Shown piece after piece: positions 35,628 through 47,530 of a DNA stretch of 64,000 bases; within the stretch, counting starts at the first letter, position 1; each line of letters begins with the position of its first letter. Under the pieces are notes generated by a model. That model worked only from the letters and a program-made list of their open reading frames with translations, was not told the origin of the DNA and did no database searches. The position numbers and the translations under genes were made by a program. The DNA is taken from positions 77,365,421 to 77,429,420 of the forward strand of contig CM076189.1 of the NCBI GenBank assembly GCA_038277395.1, in the 5' to 3' direction. This stretch comes from Dryocosmus kuriphilus (Eukaryota > Arthropoda > Insecta > Hymenoptera > Cynipidae).

Positions 35628-37848
35628 CGGGTGTCTAAAAAGTCCCGGGACGGTTGGATATTTCCTCAGGTAAAATATTTTTCAAAAAGTGAAGGTCATT
35701 CCGAAAGTAAATTTAAACGAGGAATTCAATGGTGACCTTCATTTTGACCTTCAAGTAGACCTTCGTGGCTTTTTGAAGGTCCACTTTGTTTTTTTAAATG
35801 GAAACCCCCTTTTTTTACATCTGCAATCGATAGAGCGGAAAATTCTACGTTCAGGTACGTACACAAGTCATAGGTCATTTGTAACCTTCAAGGTCAGTTA
35901 GAGGTTATTCGAAATTAACAAAGTTTTCCAAGAGGTCAGTGCAATTCCTGAAGTAAATTTCAACGAGAAATTCATTGGTGAGCTCTGTATTGATCTTGGT
36001 TACAGAGTTTTGAATATTGTAAAATCATAAGGAAATTTTTCATTAAAAGTTCCAAGTGTTCTGGTGAGAGTTCTGTTCCTCCCCAAACAGTTATACAGTC
36101 CTATACCGTTTTTCGATACCTAAGTCAATACCTAAGGCGATACCATAAGTCCTATACCGTTTTTCCATACGAATATTACGAATCGAAACTAAATTTACGT
36201 ATTACGAGTACATACTTACTATCTTTTTCGCTAAACGATGTTTATGGCGCAAGCTAAACTTTCGGAACGAGAGAGGGTATCTGTATTAATGATGCGTGGT
36301 TGTGGAAATTTAGTTTGATCTTACGATCAATTTCGTTTGTTTTTTAATCGCACTTTTCGTAATGGAGAAGGTTTAAATCCTGTCTCAAAATCAGCAATTG
36401 AAATAACTGTAAGGCGCGTTATGAATCAAGGATCTATCAAGGATCTTCAGAGAACTGGTCGGCCAAAATATGCAGGATCTGAGGAGATGCAGATGGACAT
36501 AGCCCAAGCATTTGTTAAAAACCCACACCTTAGTTTAGGTCGAGCTAGTGATGAGCGTGACGTTGCTCCTGAGACAGTGCGAAATATTTCAAAAAGCATT
36601 AATTTCCATCCTTAAAAAGTTCATCTGGTACAAGAGCTCAATGAAGACGATCCTGATCGTCGGGTTGAATTTTGTGAAATTATGATGGACCGAAATGATA
36701 GAGATCCTCTTTTCTTGTACAATACAGTATTTTTAGAAGAAGCTACTTTCACTTTAAAAGGTGAAGTTAACAGGCACAATTGTAGATATTGGTCCGACAC
36801 AAATCCTGATTGGATGTTGGAGAGTCACACACAATATCCACAAAAGATTAATGTTTGGGCCGGTATCTTGAATGATACGTTGATAGGCCCCTTCTTCATC
36901 GATGGTAATCTCAATGCCTGTGCATATGAAGAGCTTCTCAGAAACCAAATTGTACTAAGAATAAGGGAGATTACAGGCGATAATTTTCAAAATATTGGTT
37001 CCAGCAGGATGGAGCAGCGGCTCATTACGGTAGGGAGGTTCGAGCATACTTGGGTACTCAGTTCCCTCAAAGGTGGATTGAAAGAAGGGGTGAAATCGAG
37101 TGGCCTGCTAGATCTCCTGATCTGACGGATCTCGACTACTTTCTGTGGGTTTATTTAAAGAGCAAAGTATACTCAAAGTAACCCCAAAGCCTAGACGAAT
37201 TGCAGAATCGGTTTCTGCAGCAGGCTACTTTCATTGATAGGGATATGATTCGTAATGCTGTATCTCATTTTTACAATCGCATAGCTTTTTGTCAAGAAGC
37301 TCAAGGTTTTCAGTTCGAACATCTTCACTGAAGCGTGAGAGGCAAGGGGACTCACGCTAATCAAGCACCCCAAAGGGAACAGAATTTACTACGTCCACGT
37401 CGTTGTTCCTGGGTAATGCTAAACGTAAACGTAAACTGCTTGGAAAAAACCTTGAAAAAACCTTGTAGATAATCACCAAGATCAATACAGAGCTCACCAA
37501 TGAATTTCTCGTTGAAAATTACTTTAGGAATTACACTGACCTCTTGGAAAACTTGGTTAATTTCAAATAACCTCTAATTGACCTTGAACCTTACAATTGA
37601 CCTGTAACCTTGGTACATACCTGAACGTAGAATTTTCCGCTCTATCGATTGCAGATGTAAAAAAAGGGGGTTTCTATTTAAAGAAACAGAGTTGACGTTC
37701 AAAAAGCCATGAAGGTCAACTTCAAGGTCAAAATGAAGGTGACCATTGAATTCCTCTTTGAAATTTACTGCAGGAATTACCTTCACTTTTTTGAGAAATA
37801 TTTTACCTGAGGAAATATCCAACCGTCCCGGGACTTTTTAGACACCCG
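35628..37848 (+). mobile_element. Mariner-type (DD41D, rosa-like) transposon B
   Basis: The terminal inverted repeat CGGGTGTCTAAAAAGTCCCG (35628) has its exact complement ending at 37848, with TA on both flanks. It is nearly identical to the end of mariner A, so the two are one family. B has only about one ~245-base subterminal repeat unit per end. The transposase reads on the plus strand. The upstream leader contains a direct repeat of TATACCGTTTTTC (about 36110 and 36157) that is also present in A. Confidence 0.88.
36238..37331 (+). pseudogene. Mariner transposase (DD41D), broken
   Basis: It starts MFMAQAKLSERERVSVLMMR, then an in-frame TGA (36328) precedes SYDQFRLFFNRTFRN. The HTH and GRPKYAGSEEMQ hinge follow, and a TAA lies near 36614. 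The first catalytic motif reads VFLEEATF where its relative A has VFSDEATF, so the catalytic Asp is Glu. NRHNCRYWSDTNPDW and WAGILNDTLIGPFF follow. A one-base frameshift lies near 36997, just before the second Asp motif (WFQQDGAAAHY). The third is SPDLTDLDYFLW, placing 41 residues between the last two acidic positions. It ends FQFEHLH. The lesions make it inactive. Confidence 0.85.
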
Positions 37849-38447
37849 GTATATAGTAGCACGCTCAATTACTATGAAAAATCGCACCCGCTGAGAATTT
37901 GAACCCTACCTGACATTCCTAAAGCTACGTAGCCTTATGTATAAATATACCGCACGCCTTAGCCGACGGAGCTTTTACACCGCTTGAAATATCTTGACAA
38001 AAACCTTGTTCGGAAACGCCAGAGACGGCGGAGTAGTATACATATATTTCTACATATTTGGATACACGGCAATTTTTTAGTACTTTCCAAATTATCAAAA
38101 TTCTCAAAAATTTCAAAATTTTTTCAAAATTTCTAAAATTTGCTGAATTAAAAAAAATTATTAAATTCTCAAAAATTTTAAAAATTACGAAAATTCTCAA
38201 AAAAATCCAAAATTCTCAAAATTCCAAATATTCTTGAAAATTTTCGAAATTTTCGAGAAATTTGAAATTTTTTGGAGTTCTTGGGAATTTGAATAATTTT
38301 CGAAAATTTCGAGAATATTTATAAAATTTTTAAGGTTTCATTAAAGCAGATGAAGCTTGCACTCGCTCTGTACTCCTATCGCTTATGCCTATGATCCTAT
38401 GATCCTAGAATGATCCAATGGTCCTTGGAATTCTAATCAAAACACAC

Positions 38448-39546
38448 CCGTGTAGAAATTTCGAGATGGGCGTAGTGGGGCCCCCACTAGTTTTCCCTTT
38501 TTCTGGCCTGTCCCTTATGGGCAAAACTAGTTGGGGCCCCAGCAAGAACGTAACGCATTTGTCAGTGTGGACCCTACTAGGCGTTCTAGTAAGGGTCTAG
38601 TGGGTGTCGCCCTTGAACAACTCTATCAAGGAAAGGGCCCTAGTGTGGCCCTGGTCAGGTTCCCATTAGATACACTGATAATTATAACCCTATATATAGT
38701 TAAGCATTTGGGATGAATTCAAGTAGAAATGCTCATAATATCAACTTATATCGTCCCCAATAAATCCCTAGAAGTAAACATAAATCTATGTTTGCTTACA
38801 TTGCATTTTATTAATTCTTATATAATTCGCAAAGAGAAATATAAATATTACATATCCTTAATCCCGTCCCTCTTGCACATTTTTTCCTTGTTCTCAAGAT
38901 CTACTTCCGCACATCCCAGTCCTTGGCATTAGGCAAAACATGTTTTAACTCAGATGGGAAATTCATTTCTGGTATTGCTTCGCCGCTTTGATTTCTGCGG
39001 GAATTCGAAACTGCAGCTAAAAAATTTTTAATGCATTATTTAGAGAACGTGAGATAGTATATTTAATACATAAATAAATGTCTAATTTCTAATAAAATTG
39101 CCTAAAAGAATGCATGGACACATTCTCGTCTCCCTAGAGATTCGTTTACTTCCACATGCCTTCATGGCTACGAATTAAAGAGCAACCTTTTTGGACAAGC
39201 ATCTTTTTAAAATATTAGCGATTTTTGTCACATTTTTGTTTACACCAAAGTGAAGGGCAAGTGATTAGGTCTAAAAAAGGACTAACGCTGATGACTCATA
39301 ACCACACGACTGACACTCGTGAACTTTACCAGAGAGAGGTTATGTTGCCTGCCGCCTAACAAAAGTGAGGCTAGCGAGGATTCTATAGTCGGGATTTCAC
39401 TAGATACAGATAGACTTATCAAAGCAAAAAATTGCTTACTAGCACCAGATAGGAACCTGATTTGTTCTTTCTAGACTAGAACTTCTGGTTTGCGCCACAC
39501 AAGAACCCCCCTTCAATTAGGAAAAGATAGAGAAAATTCTACACGG
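38448..39546 (-). mobile_element. Non-autonomous TIR element with GGGCCC/CTAG-rich left domain, copy 2
   Basis: The ends are inverted: CCGTGTAGAAATTTC (38448) and GAAAATTCTACACGG (39546). Macro-repeat text (AATCAAAACACA, then TCTTTAATGGGAACAATAAG) continues on both sides. The left 200 bases are GC-rich, with an inverted pair CCCCCACTAGTTTTCCC and GGGCAAAACTAGTTGGGG (about 38480-38545) and further ACTAG words. The right part (38890-39546) is shared with 6021-6701 and includes a minus-strand exon-like segment containing NQSGEAIPEMNFPSELKHV and LPNAKDW. No transposase is visible. Confidence 0.65.
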
Positions 39547-40653
39547 TCATCTTTAATGGGAACAATAAGTAACCAAATCTTTCGGACTCGATGTGCACTT
39601 GGAGTTCTTGGCATTTTTGAAAGACAAATTTGTTACCGCTATAACCACAACGCAACTTTGTACTTCACAACGAATATGCAATACACAGAAAGCTATTTCT
39701 CGAAACAGGGACTAGTTGGCGTGTAATACGCAGCCCGATCAGGTCCAGTTCGGGGCCACGCAATTACCCCGATCGGACCATGATCATATTAAACCAATCG
39801 GGGCCCGAACTGTAACTGGGAATACTTGTGGTGATTTCTACCCGGGAAGAAGAAAGAATTTTAGACCAGAACTGCAACTGGTTACTTTTCAGCCAAAAGT
39901 CATGAATTTTCCACGAGCTCGTTGAATTTTTAACCGAAAAAGATGAATATTCAACAAAGAATCTAATAGTAGACTTTTCAACCAATGATAAAAAATTGAA
40001 ACAAAAATGAAATGGGTAAGTAAATTTTGAACAAAAAATAGTTGAGCTTTCAACCACGGAATATTAGCTTTCAAACAACATATTCGAGTATTTCGTCAAA
40101 ATATTTCAATTTTGCAAGTTGACTTCCTAAGCAAAAAAAAAAAGAATTCATGAAAAATGGACCACTTAAATTTTGAAAAGACAGTTTAGCATTGAACCAA
40201 AAATAGTTAAATTCACAACATTTCCAAAAAAATGCAACAGTTGGGATTTCAACCAAAATATTTAAACATTTAATTTAAAAAATATTAAATTTTCAGAAAG
40301 ACAGACATGAGCTTTCAAAGAAATAGTTCAATGTTGACTAAGAAAGACACATTTGGTAAAAATGCGAATAGTTTAGCTTTCAACTGAAAGAGACAAATAT
40401 TTAACAAAATATACGATTATAAATAGTTCATCTATTTATTCAAGAAGAGGAGTTTTCATTAATAAAGTTCAATACTGACCCCAAAAAGATGAATTTTCTC
40501 GAACAGAATAATTGTTTCTCAACTAGAAACGAATTTGTAACAAAACTGCTGAATATCCGACAAAATAATTCAATTTTTTAAGTAAAAAATGTTAATTCTT
40601 AATCAATACTTATCCAGAAACATAATAGCTGACTTGCGAAATAAAAAATATTG

Positions 40654-42380
40654 TAGAAAAAATACACCAACACTTCCAGACAAAGATTTAATGATCCCAA
40701 AATTAACGTTTCGTCCCTCACACCGAGGAACCTCATCAGAAAAAATTAAAATCTAAAGAAAATACAAATATCTTAGATTGGAGGAGGAAATAACATCATG
40801 AGTTCAACAGGTATATAGAAATTGTGAACAAAATAGAAATTACGGAAATACGTAGAAAATTTTTACAATCTGGTATCATGTATACATTTAGTGATTATAA
40901 GAAAAAATTTTTTAAAACAAATCTTGAGAAAGTTGTTGTGTGAAATTGAAAAAAGAAGAAGAATTACAGAGTGATCTGTGTTTAATTGCATCTAGAAACG
41001 ATTAGCAGAGAAGGAAGGGGGAGAGAATTATGAAAATAAGACAAATTTTGTAGGTTATAAAAGTTACAAAGGGGGTTAAAAAGAAGGAATAGGAAAAAAC
41101 GCAAAGGTTTTAGAAAGATAGAATGGGTATGGAGAGAGAAAAAGAACATCAGAGAGGATAAAAAATGTAAAAATTGTAAACAGATAAAACTTACGAAATG
41201 TGTGTGAATTTAAAATTTGGCGTCATGTTTGTGAGAAGAGTCCAAAATAGAATTTACGAAAAATGTAATTTAAGATCAAAAAATTGTGACTAATTGTAAA
41301 AGTTCCAAAAACTATTGTGAACGTGCTCCATTATTTCTGAAAGAAAGAATTATAAATAAGAGATAAGAAAAAAGTAATTGAAAGATTTGAAACAAGTTAT
41401 GTATTGTAGGTTAGGACAGTCAAATTAAAAGGAATTTGAGAAATTTACCTTATGAAATGCCATTTTAAAAGATTTAAGAGATAAAAATATGGGTCCGTCT
41501 TCTTTTAAATCTTTTAAAATGGCATTTCATAAGGTAAATTTCTCAAATTCCTTTTAATTTGACTGTCCTAACCTACAATACATAACTTGTTTCAAATCTT
41601 TCAATTACTTTTTTCTTATCTCTGATTTATAATTCTTTCTTTCAGAAATAATGGAGCACGTTCACAATAGTTTTTGGAACTTTTACAATTAGTCACAATT
41701 TTTTGATCTTAAATTACATTTTTCGTAAATTCTATTTTGGACTCTTCTCACAAACATGACGCCAAATTTTAAATTCACACACATTTCGTAAGTTTTATCT
41801 GTTTACAATTTTTACATTTTTTATCCTCTCTGATGTTCTTTTTCTCTCTCCATACCCATTCTATCTTTCTAAAACCTTTGCATTTTTTCCTATTCCTTCT
41901 TTTTAACCCCCTTTGTAACCTTTATAACCTACAAAATTTGTCTTATTTTCATAACTCTCTCCCCCTTCCTTCTCTGCTAATCGTTTCTAGATGCAATTAA
42001 ACACAGATCACTCTGTAATTCTTCTTCCTTTTTCAATTTCACACAACAACTTTCTCAAGATTTGTTTTAAAATTTTTTCTTATAATCACTAAATGTAAAC
42101 ATGATACCAGATTGTAAAAATTTTCTACGTATTTCCGTAATTTCTATTTTGTTCACAATTTCTATATACCTGTTGAACTCATGATGTTATTTCCTCCTCC
42201 AATCTAAGATATTTGTATTTCTTTAGATTTTAATTTTTTCTGATGAGGTTCCTCGGTGAGGGACGAAACGTTAATTTTGGGATCATTAAATCTTTGTCTG
42301 GAAGTGTTGGTGTATTTTTTCTACTATTCTATTCCCGGACGTTAAACAACTTATGAGGTTATAACATCTCTCCTCTTTCT
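40654..42380. mobile_element. Foldback insertion: near-perfect ~820-base palindrome
   Basis: Arms 40654-41477 and 41505-42323 are inverted copies with only scattered mismatches and small indels, separated by 27 bases. The insertion is flanked by an 11-base direct duplication AAAAAATATTG (40643-40653 and 42381-42391), and unit text continues outside. The right side carries 56 extra unpaired bases (42325-42380). There is no ORF. The asymmetric tail plus the target duplication suggest an inverted dimer made by target-primed reverse transcription rather than a symmetric DNA transposon. The parent family is not certain. Confidence 0.8.
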
Positions 42381-44869
42381 AAAAAATATTGTTTCTCAGC
42401 AAATAATAGTCGAATTATGAACCAAAGAAACGAATCTTTGAAAATGAAAAATTGATTTTCATTCAAAATAGATGAATTTTCAACTTTTCAACCAAAGATG
42501 TAACAGTTGAAAATTAAACAAGGGTATTCACATTTATAAGTTTTACATTCTCATATCAAATGAGGAGGTATTAGTATTACGTGAAAAATGATTTTCGCAG
42601 ATTTCATGAAATCTCAACGTTTCGTGACCACCTGAATCCGAAAAAGCATGTTTTACGATTGTGTCTGTTGTCGTTGTCCTTGTCGATGCCGTTAACTCGC
42701 GCGCCCTAGGCGCGCTTAATCTTGCGAGCGAAATGAGCCACGCGCAAAGCGCGGGATGGGAATGTGCGAACGAAGTGAGCAGATTTTTTTTTACTAAAAA
42801 TTCGCCTTTATTGTTGAAAATTGAATTTAAGGAAGGTAAAAATACGAGTATTTTGGTTTGAATTTCAAATATTACATTTTTTGTAGAAAGGTCGGAAATT
42901 CAAACTTTTTGTTCTAATTTCATCTCTAGTTGAAAAATCATGTTTTTTCGTCGATACTTCAACTCTTTGGCGGAAACTAATGTTTACATTCTCATCCCAC
43001 TGGGAAGGTATTAGTCTTCTGTGAAAAATTACTTTCACGGATTTCATGAAATCTCGACATTTCATGACCCCCTGAATCCAAAAAATTGGTTTTTACGACG
43101 GTGTCTGTCTGTCTGTCGTTGTATTCGGTGCCTGTTACCACGATAAATTTGGAAGGACTAATTTGATTGGAATTTGCTTTGGCACACATCTTCAGGGTGC
43201 AAAAAAAAAAGACGAGTTCGTTAACCAGTGGTTTTTCAAAAACGGTTATATTTTTACCGATCAAAAACTATTTCCACAAAATCAAAAAATCAATTTTTTG
43301 ACCAAGCTGTGCGAGATACAAAAAAAAAACAGTAGAAAGTAAAATTTTTCTTGTGAAAAAAGTCTACAAATTTTGTTTCAACCATTTCTTGATAAAATGC
43401 ACAGTTTCTGTTTTAATCGAGGAAACGTTATTAAAAAACATAAGTTCAAATTTCCCGCCACACTGTGTAAGGTACGATAAAATAATAAAGGACAGACTTG
43501 TTCACCTGAAAAGGATCTACAAATTTGCTCTCTATAATGTTTTTGGGCAGACGCGTAGCTTCCGAGTTATTCGTGAAACATGTGATGAAATATGAAGAAA
43601 ACCACTTTTCAGCAAAACTATGCAAAGTATAAGAAAATACTAACAAGCAGAATTGTTCACCTTAGAAAGAGCTACAAAATTTGTTTATAAGACTCTTCGT
43701 TTTACTTTTAATAATCGAAATCCTGCATTGTGAAAATTTGGAAAATCACAAAAAAGACCTCAACAATTTACAATGTGTTTAAAAAGAGTGTAATATTCGA
43801 GCGCGAAGCGCGAGCATCATGATGAGAATGTATTCCTTAAGGTCGATAGAGCCTTAAGTAAAATAATTTATTTTGTAATTTTTAATACAAAATACAAATT
43901 TAATTATATCATTAGAAGCGGGTGTTTTGAAATCTTATGACCCACGTAACGAATATCGTGCACGATGTGCAAGGACGGATAACATCCGAGCGCGAAAGGA
44001 GAGGCTTAAATATATTGGAGCGCGACGCGCGACGACTAGCGGACCGCGCGCCCTAGGCACGTTCATGTTTCGCGCGAAGCGCGTGACGAGAATGTGCCGC
44101 GAAGCGGGCAGATTTTTTTATTGGTAATTCATCTCTCTTGTGTAGAAGCTCAACATTCTTATTAGAATTTCTTTGTGTTGATAATTCAATTACCTTTGGC
44201 TGATAAATAACGTTTTTTGTTCCAAGTCAACTATAATATTTTCGTTTAAGAATCCATCTTGTTTATTTGAAGATTCGACTATTTTTTTAGAAAACGTTTC
44301 TTAGCTACAATGCAAACTAGCCGTTCAAGATTATTAAATATCCATTATTAGATACTCATGTTTCTTCCTCATTTTTCGTTGTAAAAGCTTGTTAATAGAA
44401 ACACCCTATAATTCTTCTTGCAGGATCAAATGATCGACCACCAAACAATTTTGATGTACCGCATGGAAAACCTTCACGGGGTAATTAAAAAATTAATTAG
44501 AGTACAATATAAATAAATAGCAAAAAATTCTGACACATGGAATTCATTTTGTCATATTTTAAAAAACTTCACAGGATTTCTTCAAGATTGGTGGAATTTT
44601 TATTCACCTCCGAACCTTCTCTCACTTTAATAATTTCTTAAAAATAATAATAATTAATTCAATTTCTAATTACTTTAATTACTTTAATTTCTTTTCTACT
44701 TTTTTCACTTTTTGGTATTTTCCTTGCTTCTTTCTTCATTTATGAATTTAAAGAAAGATATTTCAGGAATAACGTAAGTAGACAGTTGCCACGCTTTACT
44801 GCCAAACACTCCTTTTTTTTATATTATACTATTTTGTTATGCAGAAGCAAGAAAATTGGGCCTCTATAG

Positions 44870-45067
44870 TTGGAGCCAATTTTCGAAGTTTCGCTTCTAG
44901 AAGTAATCGATTGCAATCAATTGAAAAAGTTAGAAGACAAATTTCAATCAATTTCATTTCTGTTTCGTAATTGCCCCCGCACGACTGAGAGTGATTACGC
45001 TTCCTTCACTTTTAGAGATTCTAAGGTATTAGAAATTTTTTTAAAGGAGCTCAAGCGATTAAAATGA
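44870..45067 (+). CDS. Recurrent ~62-codon ORF, unit 6 copy (unknown function)
   Basis: The frame contains EPIFEVSLLEVIDCNQLKKL and FTFRDSKVLEIFLKELKRLK. It reads three codons longer than in the other units because the usual stop is lost. It starts at TTG only. Two tryptophans conserved elsewhere are Cys here (IDC, NCP), which argues against strong constraint. Confidence 0.2.
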   Translation: MEPIFEVSLLEVIDCNQLKKLEDKFQSISFLFRNCPRTTESDYASFTFRDSKVLEIFLKELKRLK

Positions 45068-47344
45068 ATTCACAAAATTTGAAATGATCTCAAAAATATT
45101 TCAAAGTCTTTCAATAGATTTCAAAGGTTTTAAAAAGAAGTTTAAACGATTTTAGAAAACTTAATGCGATTTTAAGGATTTCAAGGAATTCTAAGGCATT
45201 TCAGAACATCCTAAAGGACTTCAAGAGATTTTGAATGATTTTATGAGTTTAAAGAGATTTTAAAAACATCTAAGTTTTTAAAAAGATTTCAAAAGATTTA
45301 ACAAAATTTTGGAAGAATATCAAGCCATTTTATGTTTCAGCGAATTTTAAAGGATTTTGAAGAATTAAACATTTTTCAAAGGATTTCAAATGGGTTTTAA
45401 GAACTGTCAAGGCCTCATATGATATTCAATAGTTCTGAAAAATTGGAAGTGATTCTCAAGATATTTCAAACTGTATTATTAGACTGCAAAATATTTCTAA
45501 AAGTATGAAATGATTTTAAACGATTTCGAGCCTATTAAAAGACATTTAAGTATTCTTAAAGTTCCTAGAAGTCACTTGAAATACTTTCAAATTTTAAAAA
45601 ATGTTTCGAAATCCATTAAAACACTTTAAAATATTTTCTAAATTAGTCCAAATTATTTAATATCGTTTAAAATCACTTGAACTCCTTTAAAATATCTTGT
45701 AAATCCTTAGCCCGGGTAGAAATCTTGCTACGGCCCCGACCTGGCCCTGATCTGGCCAGATGGGGCCCAGATCTGTTACACCGGTCTGGGCCCGGCTGCT
45801 GATGAAACACATGGCCCGAACGTGGTCAGATCGGTTCTCGCGAACGGGCTCCTCGATCGGTACCCGATCTGGTCCCTTTACGGAAAGCAATAGGTTTGTA
45901 GAAGTGACAAAGCTTTCATATTTTGCTTAAAAAATTTTAGGTTATTGAAGAAATGTTTTTAATAAACCAACAAACGAGTTCTTTCAAACAAAAATACAAA
46001 ATGTGTTTGTTGGTTCAAGAAAAAGTTTTACTAAGGGAATTAACATTTTCTAGGCAAGTTTAGATGATTACGTAAAATTTAGATAAATCTGCAAAAAAAT
46101 GGTTTTATATATTAGGGCTGCACTTATATTATGTTTAAAGTTACACAATTGCACGAGAATTTACTTATATATAATATCAAGCTTCATTACAATGAAAAAT
46201 CGCACCCGCTGAGGATTCGAACCCTACCTAGCATACCTAAAACTACCTAACCTTATGTATAAATATACTGTACGCCTTAGCCGAATAAGCTATTACACCG
46301 CCTGAAACATCTAGACAAAAACGGGTGATTCCTTGAAAAAGCCAGAGACGGCGGAGAACTATACATATATTTCCACATATTTGGAAGCTCGGCTAGTTTC
46401 TGGAAGTATCCAAATTACCAAAATTCTCAAAAATTTCAATATTTTTTTTAAATTTCTAAAATTTCCTAAATTTCAAAAATCACTAAAATTCTCAATAATT
46501 TTCAAAATGACCGAAATTCTCAAAAAATTCCAAAATTCTCAAAATTGTAAAAATTCTTGAACATTTTGGAAAGGTTTTGAAAATTTGAATGTTTTTGGAG
46601 TTTTTGGAATTTCTAATAGTTTTTGAAAATTTTGAGAATATTTCGAAAATTTGTAAGATTTCATTAAAGCAGACTAAGCTTGCACCCGCCCTGTACTCCA
46701 AGCGCTTTTCCTTATGATCCTGTGATCCTAGAGTGATCCTGTGAGCCTTGGAATTACAATCAGAACACATTTGTAATGGTGACAACGAGGATTCAAATCT
46801 TCCGTACTCGATTTGTAGTCGATGTTCTTGGCATTTTTTAAAAGCAAATTTGTTATCACTACAATCACAATGCAACTTTATACTTTACGCCGAATGTGCA
46901 ACACACAGAAAGCTATTTCCCGAAAGAGGGACAAGATGGCGTTGCAATACGCAGCCCGATCAGGTCCAGTTCATGGAATTATCCCGATCGAGGCATGATC
47001 ATATTAAATCGATCAGGGCCCGAACATTAACTCGGGAAAATTACGGCGATTTCCACCAGGGAAAAAGAAAGAATTTTGGACCAGAAATGCAACGGTTTAC
47101 CTTTCAGCCAAAAGTTACGAATTTTCAACAAACTCGTTGAACTTTTAACCGAAAAATATGAATATATAACAAAAAATCCAGTAGAAAAATTTTTAACCAA
47201 TGATAAAAGATTCAACCAAAATGGAAGAGGTAAATTTTGAAGAAATAATAATTGAGTTTTCAACTACGGAATTATTAGCTTTCAAGCAACAGATTCGAGG
47301 TTTTCGTCAAAATATTTCAATTTTGCAAGTCTAGTTTTTAAGAA

Positions 47345-47530
47345 AAAAAAATCTGCCCTCTTTGCGGCACATTCTCATCGCGCGCTTCGTGCGAAGTATG
47401 AGCGCGCCTAGGTCGCGCGTCTGCTGGCACTCGCACTTCACGCTCGATACATTATTTACGGCACTCGCGCTTCGCGCTCGATAAATTATTCACCTCGCGC
47501 TACGTGCTCGGTGTTTATGGGTCGTATAAG
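47345..47530 (-). repeat. Inverted copy of the CpG-rich macro-repeat block
   Basis: The words CTCGCGCTTCGCGCTCG and GCGCGCTTCGTGCG are reverse complements of the CGAGCGCGAAGCGCGAG module that lies in forward orientation about 850 bases further on (48200) and in every other unit. It sits exactly where the unit 6/7 junction should be, so the junction was rearranged by a local inversion or inverted insertion. Confidence 0.65.

Larger units (their letters stand above)
26671..42511 (+). repeat. Macro-repeat unit 5, heavily invaded
   Basis: Modules around the insertions: start word, CTCATCTCA blocks (26709, 27270), LINE (27883-33041), CpG-rich block (33250-33550), splice-like module (33873-33928), ORF remnant with a TAA (from about 34310), phased AT array (34495-35150), GC block (35155-35325), mariner B (35628-37848), tRNA-like element (37883-37987), AT skew block (38090-38340), ATGATCC block (38390-38430), TIR element (38448-39546), second GC block (39720-39850), CAACCAAA array with the palindrome (40654-42380). 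With the insertions removed it is about 5.6 kb. Confidence 0.8.
42512..47530 (+). repeat. Macro-repeat unit 6
   Basis: Modules: start word, CTCATATCA and CTCATCCCA blocks (42548, 42992), CpG words (42695-42790), CpG-rich block (43797-44110), splice-like module (44424-44479), ORF (44870-45067), phased AT array (45065-45705), GC block (45710-45880), tRNA-like element with a damaged A box (46200-46304), AT skew block (46425-46660), ATGATCC block (46710-46745), second GC block (46945-47060), shortened CAACCAAA array. It ends in an inverted CpG-rich patch (47350-47530) instead of the usual AAACAAGGG junction. Confidence 0.8.

Noticed and set aside
41478..41504. Palindrome as a simple terminator hairpin
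   Set aside because: The arms exceed 800 bases and the whole is an insertion with a target duplication.
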